A stretch of DNA of 64,000 bases from positions 1,178,001 to 1,242,000 of the forward strand of contig NZ_JBFAPA010000001.1 of the NCBI RefSeq assembly GCF_040675465.1. Reading direction: 5' to 3'. The DNA is from Kibdelosporangium sp040675465. GTDB taxonomy: Bacteria > Actinomycetota > Actinomycetes > Mycobacteriales > Pseudonocardiaceae. The translations under genes were made by a program, and so were the position numbers. Positions within the stretch are counted from its first letter, which is position 1. Every line of letters starts with the position of its first letter. A model generated the notes under the pieces. The model saw nothing but the letters and a program-made list of their open reading frames with translations, searched no databases and was not told where the DNA came from. Shown here piece by piece: positions 52,306 through 60,679 of the stretch.

Positions 52306-53792
52306 GGGGTGTACACCTTGTCCGCCACGTGTTTCCACAGTGGACTTTGGCTGAGCACGATGGTGGTACGGCCGCGCCGCAGCTCGGCCACCCGCTCGAC
52401 GATCCGGGCCTCGGTGTGCGCGTCCACCGCCGAGGTCGGCTCGTCCAGCACGAGGACGTCCGCGTCGAAGCTGAGCGCACGGGCCAGCACCATCCGCTGA
52501 CGTTGTCCCCCGGACAAGGTCCGGCCGCGTTCGGCGAGGTGCTCGTCGACGCCGTTCTCCAGGCCGTCGACCACATCCATGGCGTCGGCGACCCATAACG
52601 CGGTGCGCAGATCCACCGACCGGCCCATGTCGATCTCGTCGGCCAGCCGCCCGGAGAACAGCAGATCCTGGTTGTGCGCCACCAGGATCCGGGCACGCAC
52701 CTCGTCGAGGTCCGCGTCCTTCAAGGCAACCCCACCGGCGCTGACATCGGCGTCGACGTACCGGCCGAGCCGGTCCGCCAGCTCCGGGTCCGCACCCGTG
52801 ATGACGGTCAACTCGCCTGCGGCACAGTCGATTTCGCCCTCGCGCAGGCCGAACGACCCGGCCGGGAGCGGCCGAGGGTCGGCCGGGGACGTGAGCGTGG
52901 GCGTCAGGCTGACGATCGCGCAGGCACGTGCAGCGGCGACGCGGGCCTCGTTGAACCGGTGCACCGCCTCACCGACGACCCCGACCGGCACGTTCAGGAA
53001 CGCCGAAACCCCGAAGAAGGCAACGAGTTCACCGACCGAGATGTCCCCGGCAAGTGCCAGCCGCGCACCCAGCCAGGTCACCAGCGCGATGACCAGCCCG
53101 GGCAGGAAAAGCGCCACACCGGCGATCCACGAGTCCATCTTGCCCGCGGCCACACCGGCCTGCCGAACCCGCTGGCTCACCTCGGCGAACCGCGCGGTGA
53201 ACTGCCGTTCGCCGCCGATCCCGCGCAGAATCCGCAGGCCCGACACGATGTCCGCGGCAACGGCGGTGGCCGTGCCGACCTCCTCGCGGTGGGCCTCGGT
53301 GCGTTTCTGCAACGGCTTGAGCAGCGGCATGAAACCGAGCGTCGCCAGCGGAATGCCCACCAGGACAACGAGTCCGAGCGTGGGCGAGGTGCCGATCAAC
53401 GTGATCGCCACGACGGCGAACGCCACGACCGACCCGGTGAGCCGGCCGGCGACCTCCATCACCCCGGCGATGCTGTGCAGGTCGGACGCGCCGACCGCGA
53501 CGATCTCACCGGTCTTGATCTTCTGGGGTAACGCCGCGCCCAGGCCGGTCGCGTGCCTGATCACGGTGTTCTGCAGAATTCGCGCGCTGGTGAACCACGC
53601 CTGGTCGCCGCAGCGCGTCAGCATGTACGTACTCGATGAGAGCACCACGCCGAGCGCGAGCAGCGCAACGATCCACAGCAGCAACGCGGGCGTGTTCCGA
53701 GCGGCAATGCCCTGGTCGATGGCCTCACCAATGGCCAACGGCACCAGGGCGAGCGGAACCATCCACAAGGAACCGAACAACATGGCCAGCAA
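52302..53792 (-). CDS. ABC exporter half, intact signature motif but no Walker A
   Basis: About 496 residues: six-helix exporter domain and ATPase domain. The signature LSGGQRQRM and Walker B VLVLDEPTSAVD are intact. The Walker A position reads VITGADPELADRL, lacking the GKS/T. This is exactly the complement of its partner, so Walker A of one and LSGGQ of the other make the one canonical site. The N-terminus is short; the frame is open about 60 nt further upstream but holds no ATG or GTG, so the start is unclear (see findings). Confidence 0.88.
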   Translation of the reverse strand: MLAMLFGSLWMVPLALVPLAIGEAIDQGIAARNTPALLLWIVALLALGVVLSSSTYMLTRCGDQAWFTSARILQNTVIRHATGLGAALPQKIKTGEIVAVGASDLHSIAGVMEVAGRLTGSVVAFAVVAITLIGTSPTLGLVVLVGIPLATLGFMPLLKPLQKRTEAHREEVGTATAVAADIVSGLRILRGIGGERQFTARFAEVSQRVRQAGVAAGKMDSWIAGVALFLPGLVIALVTWLGARLALAGDISVGELVAFFGVSAFLNVPVGVVGEAVHRFNEARVAAARACAIVSLTPTLTSPADPRPLPAGSFGLREGEIDCAAGELTVITGADPELADRLGRYVDADVSAGGVALKDADLDEVRARILVAHNQDLLFSGRLADEIDMGRSVDLRTALWVADAMDVVDGLENGVDEHLAERGRTLSGGQRQRMVLARALSFDADVLVLDEPTSAVDAHTEARIVERVAELRRGRTTIVLSQSPLWKHVADKVYTP

Positions 53793-53918
53793 CAGTGGCC
53801 GCTTCGCGCCTCGCGCGATCCACCACAGGAACCTCAGTGGTGTCTTGGGGGCGGTGCTGAGTCAATAGTGGTGCATACCGGGCAAGCTACCCCGCGCGCC
53901 CGGCCGAAGCCACGCAAT

Positions 53919-53924
53919 TAAGCT
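53919..53924 (+). promoter_or_regulatory. putative -10 box of a leaderless purC mRNA
   Basis: TAAGCT, 6 nt before the GTG start of purC, with no ribosome binding site. Confidence 0.5.
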
Positions 53925-53930
53925 CGTCCC

Positions 53931-54806
53931 GTGCCGACCCTCACTGAGTATCCGCAGGTAGCCGCCGGGAAGGTGCGCGAGCTGTACGCCGTGGACGACG
54001 ACCACCTGCTGCTGGTCGCCTCCGACCGCATCTCCGCGTACGACTACGTGCTGCCGACGACCATCCCGGACAAGGGGCGCGTGCTCACCGCGATGAGCGT
54101 GTTCTGGTTCGAGCTGCTCGGCGGGCGCAACCACCTGGTGTCGTGGGACGACCCGCGGATTCCCGAGTCGGTGCGCGGCCGCGCGTTGGTGGTGCGGCGG
54201 CTGGAGATGCTGCCGGTCGAGTGCGTGGCTCGCGGTTACCTGACCGGGTCGGGCTTGATCGACTACCGGAAGACCGGGTCGGTGTCGGGTGTCGTCCTGC
54301 CGCCGGGGCTGGTCGAGGCGTCCCAGTTGCCGGAGCCGATCTTCACGCCGTCGACCAAGGCCGAGGTGGGCCAGCACGACGAGGCGATCGACTTCGACAC
54401 GGTGGTCTCGCTGGTCGGCGCGGAGGTGGCCGCTCAACTGCGGGACGCCACGATTTCCGTTTACACGCGGGCCGCGGAGCACGCTTTGTCGCGGGGCATG
54501 ATCCTCGCGGACACCAAGTTCGAGTTCGGGCTGGACGCCGACGGGGAAATCGTTCTCGCCGACGAGGTGCTGACGCCTGATTCGTCCCGTTACTGGGCGG
54601 TAGATGGATATTCCGAGGGTGTCGTTCAGCCCGCTTTCGACAAGCAGCTGGTCCGCGACTGGCTCACTTCCCCGGTGTCGGGCTGGGACCGTTCCTCGGG
54701 TGCCGAGCCGCCCGCTCTGCCTGTTGACGTGGTGGAACGCACCCGGGCGCGGTATATCGAGGCCTACGAACGGGTCTCCGGCCGGTCATTCGCCGACTGG
54801 CTCTGA
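53931..54806 (+). CDS. purC: phosphoribosylaminoimidazole-succinocarboxamide synthase
   Basis: 291 residues. SAICAR synthetase joins CAIR with aspartate using ATP in de novo purine synthesis. Motifs: GKVRELYAVDD, LLVASDRISAYD, VECVARGYLTGSG, STKAEVGQHDEAIDF, ILADTKFEFGLD and LADEVLTPDSSRYW. Full length. GTG start with TAAGCT 6 nt upstream and no ribosome binding site. It is divergent from the ABC exporter genes. Its product is processed by PurB. Confidence 0.97.
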   Translation: MPTLTEYPQVAAGKVRELYAVDDDHLLLVASDRISAYDYVLPTTIPDKGRVLTAMSVFWFELLGGRNHLVSWDDPRIPESVRGRALVVRRLEMLPVECVARGYLTGSGLIDYRKTGSVSGVVLPPGLVEASQLPEPIFTPSTKAEVGQHDEAIDFDTVVSLVGAEVAAQLRDATISVYTRAAEHALSRGMILADTKFEFGLDADGEIVLADEVLTPDSSRYWAVDGYSEGVVQPAFDKQLVRDWLTSPVSGWDRSSGAEPPALPVDVVERTRARYIEAYERVSGRSFADWL

Positions 54807-54822
54807 CCTTTTCGTGAGTTCG

Positions 54823-54872
54823 GCCAAATGGCGCTGGTTCGTTACCCGTTGGACAGGCATGCGCCATTCGGC
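54823..54872. promoter_or_regulatory. 12-bp inverted repeat between purC and the DUF2334 gene
   Basis: GCCAAATGGCGC (54823-54834) and GCGCCATTCGGC (54861-54872) are complementary with one mismatch, around 26 nt. It starts 16 bp after the purC stop, so it could be a terminator, or an operator for the next gene. Confidence 0.4.
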
Positions 54873-54886
54873 TGATTTGTCATGGT

Positions 54887-55576
54887 GTGGTGTCCGCGCG
54901 TCTGGTGGTTTCGCTGTCCGGGATCGGGATCCGGACTCTGCACCGCTGCGTAGAACTGGCTGGAGAGCTGGACCTTCGGGGGGTCTCGCTCTCGCTGTTG
55001 TTCACGCCGCGAGTCGCGGGGTCGGAGCAGCACCCAGTGGTTGTGGATTGGGTGCGGCAGCGGCGCGCTCGAGGTGACGCGCTGCTGCTGCACGGATTCG
55101 ACCACACCGCCCGGCGCAAGGCCGAGTTCGGCACCCTGCCCGCGCACGAGGCGGGCCTGCGGCTGACCGCGGCCAACCGATGGCTGGAACGGATGGGTTT
55201 CGAGGGTGTCGACGGCTTCGCGCACCCCACCGCCTCGCCCGGCACGCTGACCGCCTTGCGCGACAAGGGGTTCGTGCTGTGCGCCGAGTCGACGCGGGTG
55301 CACGACCTGCGGAACGGTTTAGTCCACAAGGGACGGTCACACGGGCTTTCCCACGGCGAGCGGGTGGAGACCTGGTCCTGTTTCGCGCTGGTGCTGAGCG
55401 TCGCCCGGGCCGCCCGCCGCGGCGGCCTGGTCCGGTTGTCCGTCGACGCAGCCGACCTCTCCCGCCCCGGCCCGCGCCGCGCCATCCTCGACGCCATCGA
55501 CATCGCCACCCACCACGGCGCCGAGCCGATCACATATCGTGGGGTTACCCAACGATTGGGTGCCCCCATCGGTTAG
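54887..55576 (+). CDS. DUF2334 / polysaccharide deacetylase-like protein
   Basis: 229 residues. The pattern SLSGIGIRTLHRCVELAGELD, LLFTPRV, DALLLHGFDHTA, FEGVDGFAHPTASPGTLTAL and a C-terminal RRAILDAIDIATHHGAEPITYRGV fits the DUF2334 branch of carbohydrate esterase folds. HGFDH is the likely metal site. Substrate unknown. GTG start with poor ribosome binding site. It is followed 11 bp later by the VOC gene. Confidence 0.8.
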   Translation: MVSARLVVSLSGIGIRTLHRCVELAGELDLRGVSLSLLFTPRVAGSEQHPVVVDWVRQRRARGDALLLHGFDHTARRKAEFGTLPAHEAGLRLTAANRWLERMGFEGVDGFAHPTASPGTLTALRDKGFVLCAESTRVHDLRNGLVHKGRSHGLSHGERVETWSCFALVLSVARAARRGGLVRLSVDAADLSRPGPRRAILDAIDIATHHGAEPITYRGVTQRLGAPIG

Positions 55577-55587
55577 GGTCGGGGCCC

Positions 55588-55986
55588 ATGGACCTCAGCC
55601 AGGTGCGCCTGATCACCGACGACTTCCGCGCGATGTACCTGTTCTACAAGGACGTCATCGGCCTGAAACCCCAGTTCGAGACCGAGACCGGCCCGTATGT
55701 CGCCTTCAAGCCCGACCTCGGCAGCGCCCTCTCGCTGCACTCCCGCACCGAGCTCTCGGCCGTCATCCCCGACCTCCAGCCCCACGGCGGCGACAACGCC
55801 CTGATCTCCCTGCGGGTCGACGATCTCGACGCCTACCTCGCCACGCTGTCCGTCCCCACCACATCGCCCGTGGTCCTGGACGACCGCATCAAGGTCGCCT
55901 ACCTCCGCGACCCCGAAGGCAACCTCCTCGAACTCCAGCAATGGCTGGTCACCCGCTCCGGCGCCCCCGTCCCGCCCGCGCAGTAG
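55588..55986 (+). CDS. VOC-superfamily (glyoxalase-like) protein
   Basis: 132 residues with two beta-alpha-beta-beta-beta modules: RLITDDFRAMYLFYKDVIGLKP, GPYVAFKPD, ALISLRVDDLDAYLA and the closing VAYLRDPEGNLLELQQW with the metal-binding Glu. It could be a dioxygenase, lyase or resistance protein; the substrate is unknown. ATG 55588 has TAGGGT 8 nt upstream. Confidence 0.88.
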   Translation: MDLSQVRLITDDFRAMYLFYKDVIGLKPQFETETGPYVAFKPDLGSALSLHSRTELSAVIPDLQPHGGDNALISLRVDDLDAYLATLSVPTTSPVVLDDRIKVAYLRDPEGNLLELQQWLVTRSGAPVPPAQ

Positions 55987-56325
55987 CTACTTCTTCTTGG
56001 CGGGCAGGGAACGGGCAAAACCCACGCCGCGGGCGACCCACTTCTTCAGCTGGGTGGCGGTGCGCAGGGCGGCGGGGTCGACGCGGAGCCAGCCGGTCAT
56101 CTCACGGCCGCGCATGACCATGGGGAAGACGTTCTTGTCGTCGATCAGGGCATCGCCGTCCTCGGGGGCGACCCGAACCAGCAACCCGCCCTGGCCGCTG
56201 GCCGCCACCGACATGTTCCCGTTGATCAGGAACGCCAGCCCGCCGAACATCCGCTGCTCGGCGAGCCCTTTCTCGCCGGCCACCAGTTCGCGGATCCGGT
56301 CGGCGAGGTGTTCGTCATAGGCCAT
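55987..56325 (-). CDS. TfoX N-terminal-domain protein
   Basis: 112 residues matching the TfoX/Sxy N-terminal fold: MAYDEHLADRIRELVAGEKGLAEQRMFGGLAFLINGNM (ends quoted: MAYDEHLADR and RMFGGLAFLINGNM), then VMRGREMTGWLRVDPAAL. Such stand-alone domains are common in actinomycetes and have no link to competence here. The C-terminus is Lys-rich (PAKKK). The stop abuts that of the convergent VOC gene. Confidence 0.87.
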   Translation of the reverse strand: MAYDEHLADRIRELVAGEKGLAEQRMFGGLAFLINGNMSVAASGQGGLLVRVAPEDGDALIDDKNVFPMVMRGREMTGWLRVDPAALRTATQLKKWVARGVGFARSLPAKKK

Positions 56326-56356
56326 TGCAGGATCATGCCTCCCGCATCGGCCCAGC

Positions 56357-56995
56357 TCAACCGATGTTGGTGGGTTCGCCGTGCTCGAGGACGCGGACCG
56401 TGGTCTCTTTCGGGCCGAGGTCGGTGAGGCGGCCGGTGAACAGCTGCGGCACGGTGGTGACGGCCATGTGGATCGGGATGGCGATGCGGGGCTTCACCAT
56501 CCGGAGGTAGTCGACGGCCTCGCTCAGCTTCTGCCAGGGCGCGGCGGCGGGGATGCCCAGCACGTCGATGGTCTGATCGGGCCGGAAGAACGAGTCGCCC
56601 GGGTGGTAGAAGGCGCCGTCGTCCAGGACGTAGCCGACGTTCGGCGGCACGGGGACTTCCGGGTGGATGATGGCGTGGTTGCCGTTGACGGCGTTGACCT
56701 GGGTCGAACCGACGGTGAGGGTCTCGCCCGGCAGCGCCACGCGAGCGGTGAGGCCAAGGGCGGCAACGGTTTCCGCCGACGCCGGGTCGGTGATCAGCTC
56801 GACGCCGGGGTTGGCCGCGACCAGCGCGGGCAGCCGGTCCGGGTCGAGGTGGTCGGGGTGCTGGTGGGTGACCAGGATCGCGGTCAGCTCCCGCGCGTCC
56901 TCGAACCCCTGGGAGAACGTGCCCGGGTCGAACAGCAGCCGGGTGTCGCCGGTCTCGGCCAGCACGCATGAGTGTCCATAGTGGACGAACTGCAT
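56357..56995 (-). CDS. metallo-beta-lactamase-fold hydrolase
   Basis: 212 residues, UlaG-like branch: MQFVHYGHSCVLAETGD, LLFDPGTFSQGF, the metal motif THQHPDHLDPDR, NGNHAIIH, FYHPGDSFF and IPIHMAV. It probably hydrolyses a phosphodiester or lactone. GAAGGGACC precedes the ATG. It lies 34 bp downstream of the ArsR-type gene on the same strand, so the two may form one transcript. Confidence 0.9.
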   Translation of the reverse strand: MQFVHYGHSCVLAETGDTRLLFDPGTFSQGFEDARELTAILVTHQHPDHLDPDRLPALVAANPGVELITDPASAETVAALGLTARVALPGETLTVGSTQVNAVNGNHAIIHPEVPVPPNVGYVLDDGAFYHPGDSFFRPDQTIDVLGIPAAAPWQKLSEAVDYLRMVKPRIAIPIHMAVTTVPQLFTGRLTDLGPKETTVRVLEHGEPTNIG

Positions 56996-57029
56996 CGTCG
57001 GTCCCTTCGGGTCGGTCCTGCCGCCGACA

Positions 57030-57968
57030 CTACGCCGTCGCCGACACGAGTTCATCGCCGAGCGGGCTGCGCCGGTACTGCACGCTGCGGCCCACCCGGT
57101 GCCCGTGCAAAAGCCCCGCGGCGGACAACGCGGTCAGATGCTCGGAAACGGTGCTCGGTGCCACCCCGAACCGCGCGGCCAGCGCCGTCGTACTCGCGGG
57201 CGAACCCAAGGAGCGCAACAACAACGCCTTCGTCCGCCCGATCACGCCCGCCAAGGCGTCGGCCGTCGCCGACGGCACGTCGTCCCACAACGTCGCCGTC
57301 CCGCGAGCCGGGTACACAAGGGACGGTTGCCACGGCGGGACCGTCATCATGCCCAGCCCGGTCGCGAAAACGCTTGGCACCAGCTGCAAACCCCGCGAGT
57401 CGAGCCGCAGGGTCGAGCTGAACCGGGTGGGCACGAGAATGCGCGGCCCGTCGACGGCGACGCCCGGATGGATCCCGGTCAGCACGGCCGCGAGCCCGCC
57501 AGATCCGAACTGTCGCCGCCGGTAGTCGTGGTCGGCGTCCAGAATCGCCCGGATCCGCGGCCACAACGGCGCGATGAACGTGTCCCAGCAGGCGCGCATC
57601 TGCGTGGCGAGCACATCGCGCGCCACCGCCGGATCGAGCGAAGGCATATCCCGGCCGGCGACCGACATCCCGATCTCCAGGGCGACCTGATCGAGCGGCG
57701 TGGCCCGCACCGCCGCGAGCTGGGCCTCGACCGTCGTGGCGGTCGGTGGGCTGAGGAAGTCGGGGAAGTAGACGTCCCCGGTGATCAGCTCGACCAGTTC
57801 GGGCGCGTCCAGTCGATGGCGCTGAGCCGTTGCCCACCGGGCATGCACCGGCGAGCGCCCCGGCCGGTTGAGAATCCGCACGGCATGCAGGACCTCCTCC
57901 AGCGGCGAGATCCCCAGCCGGATGTGGTTCGCGCCCACCTCACCAGGCACAACCTCGATCACAGCCAC
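57030..57968 (-). CDS. ArsR-type (winged helix) transcriptional regulator with long N-terminal domain
   Basis: About 312 residues. The C-terminal quarter is an ArsR-like winged HTH: STTALAARFGVAPSTVSEHLTALSAAGLLHGHRVGRSVQYRRS (ends STTALAARFG and VGRSVQYRRS). The long N-terminal domain (LGISPLEEVLHAVRIL, RACWDTFIAPLWPRIRAILD) matches the DUF5937-containing regulators of actinomycetes. Start is probably GTG 57968 behind GTGAG. Divergent from the MFS transporter gene, with a palindrome between; it probably represses that exporter. Confidence 0.85.
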   Translation of the reverse strand: MAVIEVVPGEVGANHIRLGISPLEEVLHAVRILNRPGRSPVHARWATAQRHRLDAPELVELITGDVYFPDFLSPPTATTVEAQLAAVRATPLDQVALEIGMSVAGRDMPSLDPAVARDVLATQMRACWDTFIAPLWPRIRAILDADHDYRRRQFGSGGLAAVLTGIHPGVAVDGPRILVPTRFSSTLRLDSRGLQLVPSVFATGLGMMTVPPWQPSLVYPARGTATLWDDVPSATADALAGVIGRTKALLLRSLGSPASTTALAARFGVAPSTVSEHLTALSAAGLLHGHRVGRSVQYRRSPLGDELVSATA

Positions 57969-57982
57969 CTCACGGCCTGTTG

Positions 57983-58002
57983 GATTCGGGTATAGCCGAA
58001 TC
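57983..58002. promoter_or_regulatory. candidate operator, 20-bp palindrome between ArsR and MFS genes
   Basis: GATTCGG and CCGAATC flank GTATAG. The centre holds possible -10 sequences for both directions (TATAGC on plus, TATACC on minus). It is a good candidate for binding by the ArsR-type regulator. Confidence 0.55.
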
Positions 58003-58041
58003 AGTGTCGCACTGGGTACGCCGAGCTGCACGGTCGGCGGT

Positions 58042-59112
58042 ATGAACCGGGGTTTCTGGCAGTGGCTGGTGGCGGCTCAGTTCGTGCGGCTGCCGTCGAT
58101 GATGGCGCCGTTGGCGTTCGCCGTGCTCGCGACGCAGGTGACGGGGTCGTACCGGCTTGGCGGGCTGATGATGGCCGTGTTCGTGGCGTCCGAGGTGGTC
58201 GCGGCCGGGCCGGTCGGGCGGTTGCTCGACCGGGTCGGGGTCGCGCGCGGGCTGCGGGTGCTTCTGGTCGCCTGCGCCGCCGTGCTGTGCGGGCTGTTGA
58301 TCACCATTCCCGTGGTCATGGTGGTGTGCACGGCGCTCGCGGGGATGCTCGGTGGCGGGATGTCCGGGGCGATCCGGGCGCTGCTGGCGAACACCGTCGG
58401 CGACAACATCGAACGGGCGGTCTCGATCGACGCCATGGTCATCGAGGTCGTCGTGGTCACCGGGCCGTTGCTGGTCGCGGTGCTCGGACCGGTCGGCGGC
58501 ATTCTGGGGATGGCCGGGTCCTACCTGATCGGGGCATTGCTTGTCCCCCAGGCAACAGCTACGCGGAAGCACGGTCCGCGTCCGCCGCTCGGGTCCATCG
58601 CGAAATGGCTGGCCTGCGCGTTCGCGTTCGGCCACCTGCTCAGCACCATCGAGGTGGCGTCGTTGCCCCTCGGGCAACGTCTGGGCGGCGGACCGGTCAC
58701 CGCGGTGATCGTCGTGGCGGTGTTGACGGGCGCCAGCATCGCGGGCGCGGCCGTGTACGGCTGGCGACGTCCTGAGCTGCCGCCGTCGCTGTTCCTGGGT
58801 GGGATGGGGGTCGGCGCCGTCCTGGTCGGGCTCGGCGACAACTGGCCGGTGCTGGTAGCTGGCCTAGTGACTGTAGGTATCTGCACGGGCCCGTTAAACG
58901 CGACCATGTCCCTCCAGTTGCAACGGACACTGCCTGAGGAACGACGTGCGGAAGGCTTCGGCCTTGTGTTCACCGCACAGGCGTCCGGGTTCGCGCTGGG
59001 CTCACTCTCGGTGTCCGCCTTCCCGCTCGCGTTCGCCCCGATCATCGCCGCCTGCCTGGCGTTGCTCGGCAGCGCTCTGGTGCCCGTCGCCAAGCCGGTT
59101 ACTGTCGAGTAG
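58042..59112 (+). CDS. MFS transporter
   Basis: 356 residues, about ten to twelve membrane segments, typical of the major facilitator superfamily (GPVGRLLDRVGVARGLRVLL is the loop 2-3 motif with GRLLDR; second half begins RLGGGPVTAVIVVAVLTG). Probably a drug or metabolite exporter under the divergent ArsR-type regulator. The ATG at 58042 lacks a strong ribosome binding site; in-frame upstream sequence has no better start. Confidence 0.88.
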   Translation: MNRGFWQWLVAAQFVRLPSMMAPLAFAVLATQVTGSYRLGGLMMAVFVASEVVAAGPVGRLLDRVGVARGLRVLLVACAAVLCGLLITIPVVMVVCTALAGMLGGGMSGAIRALLANTVGDNIERAVSIDAMVIEVVVVTGPLLVAVLGPVGGILGMAGSYLIGALLVPQATATRKHGPRPPLGSIAKWLACAFAFGHLLSTIEVASLPLGQRLGGGPVTAVIVVAVLTGASIAGAAVYGWRRPELPPSLFLGGMGVGAVLVGLGDNWPVLVAGLVTVGICTGPLNATMSLQLQRTLPEERRAEGFGLVFTAQASGFALGSLSVSAFPLAFAPIIAACLALLGSALVPVAKPVTVE

Positions 59113-59141
59113 CCTCACGGTCAGGCAACCAGGAGGCGCAC

Positions 59142-60638
59142 ATGACGACGGTGCAGTCCGCGCAGTCCGCGACGGAGACCTTCGACTCGTTGAACCCGGC
59201 GACCGACGAGGTGGTCGGCAGTTACCCGGTGCACACCGAGGAAGACGTCGCGGCCGCGGTGGCGCGAGCCCGTGCGGCGTCGAAGTGGTGGAACTCGCTC
59301 GGCTTCGACGGCCGCGCCGAGCGGCTGACCCGCTGGAAGGGCGTGCTCACCCGCCGGGCCGCACAGCTGGCCGAGGTCGTGCACCAGGAGACCGGCAAGC
59401 CGCACTCGGACGCGATGATCGAGCTGATCCTGGCCATCGACCACACCGCGTGGGTGGCCAAGAACGCCCGCAAGGTGCTCGGCCCCAAGCGCCGCTCGGC
59501 CGGCCTGCTGATGGCCAACCAGTCGGCCACCGTGGAGTACCAGGCGCTGGGCGTGATCGGCGTGATCGGGCCGTGGAACTACCCGGTCTTCACCCCGATG
59601 GGCTCGATCGTCTACGCGCTGGCCGCGGGCAACGCGGTCGTGTTCAAGCCCAGCGAGTACACCCCCGGCGTCGGCCGCTGGCTGGTCGACTCGTTCGCCG
59701 AGGTCGTCCCCGAGCAGCCGGTGTTCCAGCTGCTCACCGGGTTCGGCGCGACCGGCGCGGCGCTCTGCCGGTCCGGTGTGGACAAGCTCGCGTTCACCGG
59801 TTCGGCCGGGACCGCCCGCAAGATCATGGCCGCCTGCGCGGAGACGCTGACCCCGGTGCTGATCGAGGCGGGCGGCAAGGACGCCCTGCTCGTCGACGCC
59901 GACGCGGACATCGACGCCGCCGCGGACGCCGCGGTGTGGGGTGGCATGTCCAACGCGGGCCAGACATGCGTTGGCGTGGAACGGGTTTACGTGCACGAGA
60001 AGGTCTACGACGAGTTCGTGGCCAAGACCGTGGCGAAGGCCAAGACGGTCCGCGCGGGCTCCGACGCGGGCGCCCAGATCGGCCCGATCACCATGCCCAA
60101 GCAGATCGAGATCATCCGCAACCACATCAAGGACGCCCTATCGCGCGGCGGGAAGGCACTGGTCGGCGGCGAGGACGCGGTCGGCGACAAGTTCGTCCAG
60201 CCCACGGTGCTGGTGGACGTGCCCGAGGACTCGATCGCCGTGCAGGACGAGACCTTCGGCCCGACCCTGACCATCGCCAAGGTCAAGGACATGGACGAAG
60301 CGGTCGCGAAGGCCAACGACTCGCGCTACGGCCTCGGCGCGACCGTGTTCGCCAAGCGCCGGGCGATGGAACTGGCCCGCAGGCTGCGGTCCGGCATGAC
60401 CGCGGTGAACTCGGTGATCAGCTTCGCCGCGATCCCCTCACTGCCGTTCGGCGGCGTCGGCGACTCGGGCTTCGGCCGGATCCACGGCCCGGACGGCCTC
60501 AAGGAGTTCACCCGGGCCAAGGCCATTGCGCGCCAACGCTTCCGCCCGCCGCTCGCGCTGACCACGTTCGCGCGCACCGAGAAGACGGACGCCGCCGTGG
60601 CCAAGCTGATCACCCTGCTGCACGGCAAACGCAAGTAA
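59142..60638 (+). CDS. aldehyde dehydrogenase, succinate-semialdehyde dehydrogenase-like
   Basis: 498 residues. Full ALDH motifs: GVIGVIGPWNYPVFTPMGS, FKPSEYTPGVG, the NAD motif FTGSAGTARKI, the catalytic Glu in LIEAGGKDALL and the catalytic Cys276 in NAGQTCVGVERVYV, then DETFGPTLTI. It oxidises an aldehyde to the acid with NAD(P)+. The subgroup resembles succinate-semialdehyde dehydrogenases of mycobacteria. ATG with CCAGGAGGCGCAC. A strong terminator follows. Confidence 0.93.
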   Translation: MTTVQSAQSATETFDSLNPATDEVVGSYPVHTEEDVAAAVARARAASKWWNSLGFDGRAERLTRWKGVLTRRAAQLAEVVHQETGKPHSDAMIELILAIDHTAWVAKNARKVLGPKRRSAGLLMANQSATVEYQALGVIGVIGPWNYPVFTPMGSIVYALAAGNAVVFKPSEYTPGVGRWLVDSFAEVVPEQPVFQLLTGFGATGAALCRSGVDKLAFTGSAGTARKIMAACAETLTPVLIEAGGKDALLVDADADIDAAADAAVWGGMSNAGQTCVGVERVYVHEKVYDEFVAKTVAKAKTVRAGSDAGAQIGPITMPKQIEIIRNHIKDALSRGGKALVGGEDAVGDKFVQPTVLVDVPEDSIAVQDETFGPTLTIAKVKDMDEAVAKANDSRYGLGATVFAKRRAMELARRLRSGMTAVNSVISFAAIPSLPFGGVGDSGFGRIHGPDGLKEFTRAKAIARQRFRPPLALTTFARTEKTDAAVAKLITLLHGKRK

Positions 60639-60644
60639 CCACGG

Positions 60645-60677
60645 AAAAGGGCCCCGCTCAGCCGAGCGGGGCCTTTT
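60645..60677. terminator. Rho-independent terminator between the ALDH and GMC genes
   Basis: AAAAGG, then stem GCCCCGCTC and GAGCGGGGC around AGCC, then CTTTT; one bulged G. It works for both convergent genes (A-tract and T-tract on the two sides). The stop of the ALDH gene is 6 bp before and that of the GMC gene 3 bp after. Confidence 0.85.
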
Positions 60678-60679
60678 CG

